Assembly (NCBI RefSeq): GCF_001486505.1 | Contig: NZ_LN909064.1 | Span: 1 to 64,000 of the forward strand | Origin: Paenibacillus rubinfantis | Lineage (GTDB): Bacteria > Bacillota > Bacilli > Paenibacillales > Paenibacillaceae | Reading direction: 5' to 3' | Length of the DNA: 64,000 nucleotides | In this document: piece after piece, positions 55,545-64,000 of the stretch | Layout: each line of letters begins with the position of its first letter | Numbering within the stretch: the stretch's first letter is position 1 | The notes under the pieces: generated by a model | What the model was told of the DNA's origin: nothing | The model's input: the letters and a program-made list of their open reading frames with translations, nothing else | Database searches by the model: none | Translations under genes and position numbers: made by a program

Positions 55545-55619
55545 TGGCGCGCCCGCGAGGAATCGAACCTCGATCTCAGGCTCCGGAGGCCTACGTCATA
55601 TCCATTGGACCACGGGCGC
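55545..55619 (-). tRNA. tRNA-Arg (CCG)
   Basis: On the minus strand the acceptor GCGCCCG pairs with CGGGCGC, the anticodon loop is CTCCGGA with anticodon CCG, the T arm reads GGTTCGATTCC, and CCA is encoded. It is a single tRNA gene between clpP and the LacI gene. Confidence 0.95.
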
Positions 55620-55757
55620 ACGAATTTAGCGAACAAAAATTATTATATGATATCTGAAACTAAAACGCAAGCCGCAAATCAAAAAGGATTACTGGAAGTT
55701 CCCGGGCTTCCTACGAGGGACGGTGTAGTCCAAAAAAACTAAAAATAAGGATTGTCA

Positions 55758-55771
55758 TGAAAGCGTTTCTA
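55758..55771 (+). promoter_or_regulatory. Candidate cre site before the LacI gene
   Basis: TGAAAGCGTTTCTA agrees with 12 of 14 positions of the CcpA consensus. It lies 18 bases before the palindromic operator. Confidence 0.5.
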
Positions 55772-55788
55772 TGATAACTTGTTGAATA

Positions 55789-55806
55789 TATAAAAACGTT
55801 TTTATA
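55789..55806. promoter_or_regulatory. LacI-family operator 1 (perfect palindrome)
   Basis: TATAAAAACGTTTTTATA is an 18-bp perfect palindrome just before the LacI gene. Its 14-base core TAAAAACGTTTTTA recurs in operator 2, which points to self-regulation. Confidence 0.75.
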
Positions 55807-55824
55807 GATAGGGTGTATCAAGAG

Positions 55825-56829
55825 ATGGGGAAAGTCACCATTAAGGATGTCGCCAAAGCGGCGGGCGTTTCAATCTCCACGGTTTCCAACGCGTTAAACG
55901 ATGTGGACGTGCTGAACCCGGAGACCAAATCCCATGTGCTGAAGGTGGCCAAACAGCTGAATTATGTCCCAAATCTAAACGGGAAGCAGCTGAAGTCGAA
56001 GAAGACGAATATGCTGGGATTTTTCACGACCAGTGTATCGGGGCCTTATTTCTACATTTTGGTGGAGTCGATGGCGCGCGAGAGCGAGCGGCTGGGATAC
56101 GGTCTGCACGTGATGGTTACCGCCGATAAACAAACCATTATCAGCAATATCATGGGCCGACGGGTGGATGGCGTCATCATCTACGAAGAAATGCGGGTGG
56201 ATGACCAGGACATCGCCATGATGGAGAAGGACAAGATCAAGGCGGTATTTCTCGATCGGGTGATTCAGAAGGAAACGATGGGGACGGTCATTTTCAATTC
56301 TTATGCTTCCTCTTATGAAGCAACCAAGTATCTGATCAGTTTAGGCCATAAGAAGATCGCTTACCTCTCCGGCGTAGATACGATGTACGACAGTGTGCAG
56401 CGGAAGGAAGGGTATCTCGCGGCATTACGCGAACACCAGTTACCGGTGGACGAGGATTTTATTGTACAGGGGTATTTTGAAGAGGAGAGCACTTATAATG
56501 CGGTTCGGGCGTTTGTTCACAAACATCCGGGCAAAATACCGGACGCGATTCTGGCCGGGAACGATTTGAGCGCTATTGGGTGTATCAAGGCGTTGCGCAC
56601 CTATGGTCTCGAAGTCCCTAGAGATATCAGCGTCGTTGGCTTTGACGATATCGATATTGCCCAGTATTTTACGCCGCCGTTAACCACGGTTCGGAATCAG
56701 ATCGCCAGACAAGGGATTTTGGCCGTAAATCACTTGGTGAACATGATCAAGAAGCAAGAGCAGGGCAAAGTGCAGAAGCTGGATGGAGAGTTGATCGTGC
56801 GTGGCTCGAGCCATGTCCGATTAAGCTGA
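55825..56829 (+). CDS. LacI-family repressor of the GH30 transport operon
   Basis: A 334-residue LacI-type regulator. Helix-turn-helix KVTIKDVAKAAGVSISTVSN with the hinge KQLKSKKTNMLGFFTT is at residues 3-65; the sensor domain follows ([20 protein letters not shown]). I chose the ATG behind AGGGTG at about ten bases; a GTG four codons earlier lies inside that site. The same palindrome stands before this gene and before the next operon, so it should repress both. Confidence 0.9.
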   Translation: MGKVTIKDVAKAAGVSISTVSNALNDVDVLNPETKSHVLKVAKQLNYVPNLNGKQLKSKKTNMLGFFTTSVSGPYFYILVESMARESERLGYGLHVMVTADKQTIISNIMGRRVDGVIIYEEMRVDDQDIAMMEKDKIKAVFLDRVIQKETMGTVIFNSYASSYEATKYLISLGHKKIAYLSGVDTMYDSVQRKEGYLAALREHQLPVDEDFIVQGYFEEESTYNAVRAFVHKHPGKIPDAILAGNDLSAIGCIKALRTYGLEVPRDISVVGFDDIDIAQYFTPPLTTVRNQIARQGILAVNHLVNMIKKQEQGKVQKLDGELIVRGSSHVRLS

Positions 56830-56847
56830 AAATTCACGGGTCGAAAT

Positions 56848-56861
56848 TGTAAGCGTTTAAT
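56848..56861 (+). promoter_or_regulatory. Candidate cre site before the GH30 transport operon
   Basis: TGTAAGCGTTTAAT agrees with 12 of 14 positions of the CcpA consensus. It lies 21 bases before operator 2. Confidence 0.5.
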
Positions 56862-56882
56862 AACAGGGGTCTTTTCAGCGAA

Positions 56883-56900
56883 AATAAAAACGTTTTTATT
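56883..56900. promoter_or_regulatory. LacI-family operator 2 (perfect palindrome)
   Basis: AATAAAAACGTTTTTATT is an 18-bp perfect palindrome with the core TAAAAACGTTTTTA of operator 1, directly upstream of the first permease gene. Confidence 0.75.
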
Positions 56901-56929
56901 CGCACGAAATAAAGAGAGGAGCGCATGAC

Positions 56930-57886
56930 ATGGCGAAGTCAGCTGCGGCAGCCAAGAAACCGATGGGATTAAGAATGAAGCAATTCTTTATCGACTTCGG
57001 CAGGCAGTGGGAAATCCAGTCGATGATCTGGCCGGGCATCATCTTTATGATTATTTTTTGCTACGTGCCCATTTACGGGTTAACCATCGCCTTTAAGAAC
57101 TATACGGTGATCGACACGTTAAGCTCGGCCCCTTGGGTCGGTCTGGATAACTTCAAGATTATCGCAAATGACAAATACTTCTGGGATTCCGTGGTGAACA
57201 CGCTGGGGATCAGCTTCCTGAAGCTGGCGATCGGCTTTGTTATCCCGATTATCCTGGCGATCATGATCTACGAGGTTAGCTTGGGCCGGTTCAAAAAAAT
57301 CGTGCAGACGATCTCGTACCTGCCGCACTTTTTATCCTGGATCGTACTTGGCGGGATGCTGATCACTTGGTTCTCGACCACCGGGATGTTCAACCAGCTG
57401 CTGCTTGACCTGGGCTTGATCTCGAAGGCACAGAACATTTTGCTCGATCCGGGCAAGTATTGGTGGATCGCCGTGCTGTCCGATGTCTGGAAAGAGGCGG
57501 GCTGGGGAACGATCCTGTACCTAGCCATTATGGCGAAGATCGATCCGACCTACTACGAGGCGGCCAAGATCGATGGGGCGAGTCGGCTCCGGCAAATTTG
57601 GAACATCACGTTACCGAACATGAAGATGATTATCAGCTTGAACCTGATCTTGACCGTAAGCGGTTTGCTGGGCTCCAATCTGGACCAAACTTTGGTGCTG
57701 ATGAATTCCCAGAACCGGGAAAAAGCCGAGGTTATCAACTCCTACGTATACCGGATGGGCTTGACCCAGGGGGACTTCTCCTACGCGACTGCCGTCGGAC
57801 TTGGCGTTTCGGTCGTATCGGTCATTCTGTTGGTGTTGGCCAATAAGGTGACGAGCAAACTCAACGATAATCAATCTGTCCTGTAA
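56930..57886 (+). CDS. Oligosaccharide ABC permease, LplB/YteP type
   Basis: A 318-residue permease with six main hydrophobic segments and the EAA loop YEAAKIDGASRLRQIWNITL (about residues 210-230). The type (long first loop, start with a basic stretch and MIWPGIIFMIIFCYVPIYG) is that of LplB/YteP permeases for large sugars. The ATG follows AGAGGAG. It pairs with the next permease and the binding protein at 58869; no ATPase is encoded, so MsmX is the likely partner. Confidence 0.92.
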   Translation: MAKSAAAAKKPMGLRMKQFFIDFGRQWEIQSMIWPGIIFMIIFCYVPIYGLTIAFKNYTVIDTLSSAPWVGLDNFKIIANDKYFWDSVVNTLGISFLKLAIGFVIPIILAIMIYEVSLGRFKKIVQTISYLPHFLSWIVLGGMLITWFSTTGMFNQLLLDLGLISKAQNILLDPGKYWWIAVLSDVWKEAGWGTILYLAIMAKIDPTYYEAAKIDGASRLRQIWNITLPNMKMIISLNLILTVSGLLGSNLDQTLVLMNSQNREKAEVINSYVYRMGLTQGDFSYATAVGLGVSVVSVILLVLANKVTSKLNDNQSVL

Positions 57887-57902
57887 GGAAGGAGCAGCAG
57901 CC

Positions 57903-58790
57903 ATGAATCGAAAGGCGGTCAAACAGGATCTCGACAGCAGAATTTTTGATACGGTGAATGTCTCGGTCCTGCTTTTATTTACGATTATTATTGTCATTCC
58001 GCTCTGGAACGTTATCGTGTCTTCCTTCAGTTCGGGGCGTTCGCTTGCGGAAGGCGGCTTTGTCTTCTGGCCCAAGGAGTTTTCCCTGGAGAACTACCAG
58101 GCGGTATTTCGGGATGATACGATTTGGCAGTCGTTCCTGATCTCGGTGCTCAAGACGCTCCTCGGCGTGGTGACCCACGTTTTCTTCTGCGCGATGATCG
58201 GTTACGGTCTCAGCAAAAGCAATGTGCGCGGCCGCAAACTGTACGTGACGATGGGTGTCATTACGATGTTTTTTTCGGGCGGGATGATCCCGACGTACCT
58301 GCTGATTAAATCCCTGGGGCTGCTTAACAGCTTCTGGGTATATATCATTCCAGCTTTGTTCAGTTATTACGACGTCGTGATTCTGATGAATTTCTTCCGT
58401 AACGTGCCGGATTCCCTGGAGGAATCAGCCAAGATCGACGGTGCCGGCGATTGGAGAATCTTCCTGAAGATCTTTATCCCGCTGTCGATGCCGGCTATGG
58501 CGACCATCGCTTTGTTCAACGGCGTAAATCAGTGGAACGATTTCATGACCACCAAGCTGTACATCACGGATGAATATCTGTATCCGCTGCAAATGAAGCT
58601 GTACGAAATCATCGTACAGTCCCAGACCCAATCGATGCAGAACATCGCGGGTTCCGTCGTGATTGAAACGACGACCAAAGGAGTTCAACTCGCAACAATT
58701 GTGATTACGACTTTGCCGATTGTTGTGATTTATCCATTATTACAAAGATACTTCATCTCGGGCATGATGCTGGGAGCGGTGAAGGAGTAA
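57903..58790 (+). CDS. Oligosaccharide ABC permease, LplC/YtcP type
   Basis: A 295-residue permease with six hydrophobic segments and EAA loop EESAKIDGAGDWRIFLKIFI. GMMLGAVKE at the C-terminus is typical of YtcP/LplC. It follows the first permease at 16 bases behind GGAAGGAG. Confidence 0.92.
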   Translation: MNRKAVKQDLDSRIFDTVNVSVLLLFTIIIVIPLWNVIVSSFSSGRSLAEGGFVFWPKEFSLENYQAVFRDDTIWQSFLISVLKTLLGVVTHVFFCAMIGYGLSKSNVRGRKLYVTMGVITMFFSGGMIPTYLLIKSLGLLNSFWVYIIPALFSYYDVVILMNFFRNVPDSLEESAKIDGAGDWRIFLKIFIPLSMPAMATIALFNGVNQWNDFMTTKLYITDEYLYPLQMKLYEIIVQSQTQSMQNIAGSVVIETTTKGVQLATIVITTLPIVVIYPLLQRYFISGMMLGAVKE

Positions 58791-58868
58791 CGGATCAGCA
58801 ACTCAGATTTAGGCCTGCTACTGCGCGTTGAACTAAGTTGTGCTTACACAAAAAGGGAGGGTACACGA

Positions 58869-60515
58869 ATGTTAAAGTTGAACAAAAGTCTTGCCAAAAA
58901 AGGGATTACGGCTTGCGCCGCCCTGCTGACCGCTGCGCTGATCGTCACCGGTTGCGGAGGTTCCGGCGGCGGCTCGAAAGGCGCCCAAGGGGAGGTTTCC
59001 TTGGAGAATCGCTATACGTTGGATGCCAATACCCCGGCTTGGAAGCTGGATAAGAAAGAAGAACCAACCCAGCTGACCTGGTACGTAAACGCCGATTGGT
59101 GGAACTCCGATTTCGGCAATGATGTGGTCACGAAAAAAATCAAAGAAGATTTGAATATCGACATTAAATTTGTGACCGGGGATGACACCAAGCTCAATAC
59201 CTTTTTTGCAGGCAGCGATATGCCGGATTTGATTACGGTGTTTGATTCCAACTCGGCCGTCGTACAGAAGGCTTCTTCCTGGGCCTTGCCGCTGAATGAA
59301 CTGGCGGAGAAATACGACCCTTATTTCAATAAAGCGGCTGCGCAAGATACGCTGAACTGGTTTAAGCAAGCCGACGGCAACACGTACGGTTACCCGAACT
59401 ACTCCAACACGCAGGCGGATTATGACAGCGGTAACATTCCGGCCAAAACCGCCTTCGTCATTCGTAAAGACGTTTATGAAGCTCTTGGCAAGCCAAACCT
59501 CGGAACGCCGGAGGAATTTAAAAACGTGATGCAGCAAATCAAAACCCAATTCCCGGATCTGATTCCTTTCGGATTTAACTCGATTGGCGAGGGTACGGGA
59601 TCCTTGGGCGACGTGTTCCAGGACTTCCTTGGGGTGCCGCTGGAAACCGAGAACGGCGAGTTCTATAACCGCAACCTGGATGAAGACTATCTAACCTGGC
59701 TCAAGACGCTAAACCAAGTGCATCAAGCCGGCAATATCAGCGATGACAGCTTTGCCGATGACGGTCCGGCTTTTGAAGAGAAAGTGAAATCCGGCAAATA
59801 CGCGACGATGCTTCTAGACGGAACGCCGCAGCAGGGCGGCAACTTGCAAATTTTCGCGAACGCGCATCCGGACCAAGCGTATCTGGCCATCGACGGACCG
59901 CAAAGCACGGTAGGCAACGCGCCAAAACTGAACCAATCCGGCATTACCGGCTGGATGATCAGCTTCATTACGAAGCAATGCAAGGATCCGGCAAAAGCGA
60001 TTCAGATTTTCACCTACCTGTTGGATGAAGAAGGCCAAATGCTGATGAACTACGGGATCGAAGGCGAAACGTACACGAAAAACGCAGACGGTACCGTTCA
60101 ATTTACACCGGAAGTGAAAGAGCTGCAGCAAAAGGATGCCGACAAATTCAAGAAAGAATACCGCATGGGCGAATTCATGTTCTTTGGCCATGACCGTCAC
60201 AAAGCGTTAAGCGCTGATGCTTTCCCTGAATCTATCAAGCAAATGCAAGAGTGGGGCAAAGGCAAGCTGGTTCCACACTTTATTCTGGAAAATATCAATC
60301 CGGATGCGGGATCTCCAGATGCTCGCGCCTTGACGGTAATCAACACCACTTGGAACACAACGATGGTTAGCTTGATCCGCGCCAAAAACGACGGGGAATT
60401 TGAAAGCACGTTGAACAACTATAAGAAATTCCTTGAGGACAACGGGTGGGATCAAATCGTGAAGATCCGCACGGAGAAAATGAAAGCCAATAAAGAAAAG
60501 CTCGGCATTCAATAA
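58869..60515 (+). CDS. Oligosaccharide-binding lipoprotein, LplA/YtcQ type
   Basis: A 548-residue binding protein, long as usual for LplA/YtcQ. The signal segment ACAALLTAALIVTGC ends in the lipobox VTGC and is followed by a glycine-serine linker. So the protein is a membrane-anchored lipoprotein. Segments such as NADWWNSDFGNDVVTKKIKE, GSDMPDLITVFDSN and the C-terminal LIRAKNDGEFESTLNNYKKF match the group. The ligand is unknown. The following GH30 gene suggests a beta-linked glucan or glycoside. The ATG follows GGGAGGG. Confidence 0.92.
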   Translation: MLKLNKSLAKKGITACAALLTAALIVTGCGGSGGGSKGAQGEVSLENRYTLDANTPAWKLDKKEEPTQLTWYVNADWWNSDFGNDVVTKKIKEDLNIDIKFVTGDDTKLNTFFAGSDMPDLITVFDSNSAVVQKASSWALPLNELAEKYDPYFNKAAAQDTLNWFKQADGNTYGYPNYSNTQADYDSGNIPAKTAFVIRKDVYEALGKPNLGTPEEFKNVMQQIKTQFPDLIPFGFNSIGEGTGSLGDVFQDFLGVPLETENGEFYNRNLDEDYLTWLKTLNQVHQAGNISDDSFADDGPAFEEKVKSGKYATMLLDGTPQQGGNLQIFANAHPDQAYLAIDGPQSTVGNAPKLNQSGITGWMISFITKQCKDPAKAIQIFTYLLDEEGQMLMNYGIEGETYTKNADGTVQFTPEVKELQQKDADKFKKEYRMGEFMFFGHDRHKALSADAFPESIKQMQEWGKGKLVPHFILENINPDAGSPDARALTVINTTWNTTMVSLIRAKNDGEFESTLNNYKKFLEDNGWDQIVKIRTEKMKANKEKLGIQ

Positions 60516-60548
60516 ACCGAGCTCATCAATCGAAGTGGAGGGAACATC

Positions 60549-61898
60549 ATGCGTGAGCTCGAACTTTATTATTCCTCTGGAGAGTCGTCACTCTTCGTCC
60601 GCAAAACCGAGGAGCAGTTGCAACCGCAGGATTCAGCAGCCGTGGAGGTTGCCGTCCGTTTGGATGAGTCCGTGAGCTATCAGGTGATGGACGGGTTTGG
60701 GGCGTCTTTTACCGATTCGGCCGCCTATCTGATCCACCAAGTGCTTACGGAAGAGCAGCGTTCGTTTCTGATGAAGAATCTGTTTGACTCGGAAGAGGGG
60801 ATTGGCCTGTCCGTGCTTCGCAACCCGATGGGGGCTTCGGATTACGCCCGGTTCATCTACAGCTACGACGACTTGCCTGAAGGAGAGACCGACCCGGAGA
60901 TGCGGCGGTTTTCAATCCGCCATGACGAAGCCGATGTCATTCCGCTTTTGAAAGAAGCGTTATCCCTAAATCCGTCGATCAAGCTGTTTGGCTCGCCCTG
61001 GAGCGCGCCGGGCTGGATGAAGACCAGCGGCTCGATGATCGGCGGGGAACTGAAGCGGGAGTATTACGAAGCTTACGCAAACTATTTCGTCCGCTATGTT
61101 GAAGCCTACGCCAAGCAGGGGTTATCCATTTATGCGGTGACGCCGCAGAATGAACCGCTCTATGTTCCGGGGCATTATCCGGGAATGCTGATGACGGCCG
61201 AGATGCAGACCGAGTTCGTGAAGGACTATCTGAAACCGGCTTTTGTGAAGCACGGCTTATCCACGAAGATTCTGGCGTATGACCACAATTGGGATCGTCC
61301 AGATTATCCGCTGTCCGTGTTGAAGGAAGCGGCGGAAGCGGTCGACGGCGTGGCTTGGCATTGGTATGGAGGGGAAGCGTCGGCGCAAGGCCAAGTGAAG
61401 GAGACCTTCCCGGAAAAAGAGGTACACTTCACCGAAGGCTCCGGTGGGGAATGGATTCCGGCGTTTGAACCGGCATTCTCCAATGTCATGCGGACCGGAA
61501 TCGAGATTTTGCGGAACCACAGCCAATCGTTGGTGCTTTGGAATATGGCGCTGGATGAGCAGAATGGACCCACCGTCCCCGGCTTTGGTCGCAGTACCTG
61601 CCGTGGGATCGTGACGGTCAACCAGCAGACCCGCGAGCTCGAGTATACGCTGGATTACTATGCCCTGGCCCATTTCAGTATGGTGATTCGCCCGGGCGCG
61701 GTCCGGATCTCCGCTGAAGCTGGGGAGGCAGCGGTTCGCTCCGTGGCCTTCCGGAATACGGACGATTCGATAGGCGTCGTATTGTTTAATGATGGGGAAG
61801 AAGCAAGGACGGTCGCGTTGGAGCTGAAAGGAACGGAAGGCACCCGATTCCGGCTCGAACCGAAGAGCGCATTGTCTCTCCGCATCCCTAGAGCTTAA
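60549..61898 (+). CDS. Cytoplasmic glycoside hydrolase family 30 (glucosylceramidase-like)
   Basis: This 449-residue protein belongs to GH30. QVMDGFGASFTDSAAYLIH, SVLRNPMGASDYARFIYSYD and LFGSPWSAPGWMKTSGSM are family landmarks. The acid/base glutamate is in AVTPQNEPLY and the nucleophile in VHFTEGSGG. The last 80 residues form the usual beta-sandwich. No signal peptide is present, so the enzyme should act in the cytoplasm on imported oligosaccharides. Substrates in the family include beta-1,6-glucan, glucosylceramide and xylans; sequence alone does not decide. It is the last gene of the operon with the importer. Confidence 0.9.
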   Translation: MRELELYYSSGESSLFVRKTEEQLQPQDSAAVEVAVRLDESVSYQVMDGFGASFTDSAAYLIHQVLTEEQRSFLMKNLFDSEEGIGLSVLRNPMGASDYARFIYSYDDLPEGETDPEMRRFSIRHDEADVIPLLKEALSLNPSIKLFGSPWSAPGWMKTSGSMIGGELKREYYEAYANYFVRYVEAYAKQGLSIYAVTPQNEPLYVPGHYPGMLMTAEMQTEFVKDYLKPAFVKHGLSTKILAYDHNWDRPDYPLSVLKEAAEAVDGVAWHWYGGEASAQGQVKETFPEKEVHFTEGSGGEWIPAFEPAFSNVMRTGIEILRNHSQSLVLWNMALDEQNGPTVPGFGRSTCRGIVTVNQQTRELEYTLDYYALAHFSMVIRPGAVRISAEAGEAAVRSVAFRNTDDSIGVVLFNDGEEARTVALELKGTEGTRFRLEPKSALSLRIPRA

Positions 61899-61937
61899 GC
61901 CCTGTTATTGAGGTTAGAATTATACGAAATGAAGCAC

Positions 61938-61996
61938 GCCCCTTTTTGCGAGAGTAGACGAATGCGAAGTCTATGTCCTGCGGAAGGGGCTTTTTT
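61938..61996 (+). terminator. Terminator after the GH30 gene
   Basis: GCCCCTT and AAGGGGC form a stem with internal pairing of GCG and CGC, then T6. Confidence 0.8.
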
Positions 61997-62069
61997 ATGT
62001 GAAAAAAGGTACCTAGAAAGGCTTTATGTATAAGGGAAAAGGCAAAAGTAAATGATACGGACGTCAGGC

Positions 62070-62098
62070 TTGCAACAGAACTAAATATTGGGTAGAAT
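62070..62098 (+). promoter_or_regulatory. cggR-gapA promoter
   Basis: TTGCAA, a 17-base spacer and TAGAAT form a sigma-A promoter with the start expected at about 62105, inside the CggR operator. Confidence 0.7.
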
Positions 62099-62103
62099 AT
62101 GAG

Positions 62104-62140
62104 TGGGACTTAAAAAGTTAACCCGGGACATTTTAAGGCC
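62104..62140 (+). promoter_or_regulatory. CggR operator
   Basis: Two GGGAC blocks (62105-62109 and 62125-62129) are exactly 20 bases apart, the same spacing as in the known B. subtilis operator (CGGGAC-N6-TGTC repeated). It lies just downstream of the promoter and upstream of cggR. Confidence 0.7.
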
Positions 62141-62183
62141 AAGGAGATGGAGAGAGAAGACGAAGCTTGCAGGAGTGGAAAGC

Positions 62184-64000
<1,817 letters not shown>

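Overview
The window looks like chromosomal DNA of a Paenibacillus-like member of the Bacillota. The reasons are strong Shine-Dalgarno sites, frequent GTG and TTG starts, moderately high GC, lipoprotein signal peptides, and gene order that follows the Bacillus subtilis hprK-lgt-ppaX-yvoF / his / yvcD-trxB / yvcJ-yvcK-whiA-crh / clpP / cggR-gapA segment with blocks inserted between. No transposase, integrase or phage structural gene was seen.

Layout. 1-1076: the 3' end of a 23S rRNA gene and eight tRNA genes with no 5S gene between them. 1165-3519: a PucR-type regulator and a MsmX/UgpC sugar-transport ATPase. 3689-6916: hprK-lgt-ppaX-acyltransferase. 7246-9175 (minus): an ECF sigma factor and DUF4179 anti-sigma factor, divergent from a membrane acyltransferase. 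10861-19806: hisZGDBHAF-hisIE-hisJ and a prs paralogue; hisC is absent. 19877-23436: a DUF1801 protein, a small membrane protein, a TPR protein and trxB, followed by a 6 x 103-bp tandem array. 24130-27374 (minus): a YvfRSTU-like ABC exporter and two-component system whose kinase is broken by apparent sequencing-adapter sequence. 27635-30939: a sugar ABC importer without an ATPase. 31057-35573 (minus): a LanFEG-like ABC exporter with its two-component system. 35776-38357: a DUF438/hemerythrin/PAS protein behind a CRP/FNR-type palindrome, then glucokinase. 38629-41903: rapZ, glmR, whiA and a Crh/HPr protein. 42059-44107: a SIMPL protein and a small AT-rich patch with an orphan prodomain-like protein, a frameshifted DUF6809 gene and a tiny ribbon-helix-helix regulator. 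44461-48190: potABCD behind a terminator-containing leader. 48321-51979: a DUF3298 protein, uxaC and a LacI regulator. 52087-55619 (minus): adenine deaminase, a repeat-rich gap, clpP and tRNA-Arg. 55825-61898: a LacI regulator, an oligosaccharide importer without an ATPase, and a cytoplasmic GH30 glycosidase. 62070-64000: cggR and the start of gapA.

How the genes work together. Much of the window concerns carbon supply and catabolite control. HprK, PpaX and the Crh/HPr protein form the serine-phosphorylation switch for CcpA. Candidate cre sites lie before the sugar importer, uxaC and the GH30 operon. Glucokinase, GlmR, RapZ, CggR and GapA handle or sense glycolytic flux. Two importers carry no ATPase of their own, and the MsmX-like ATPase is a likely shared energiser. 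Many intergenic gaps hold distinct families of 20-30 bp repeats in direct and inverted copies. These repeats and the 103-bp array are the least explained structures seen. All functions are inferred from sequence features and family knowledge; no search was run.
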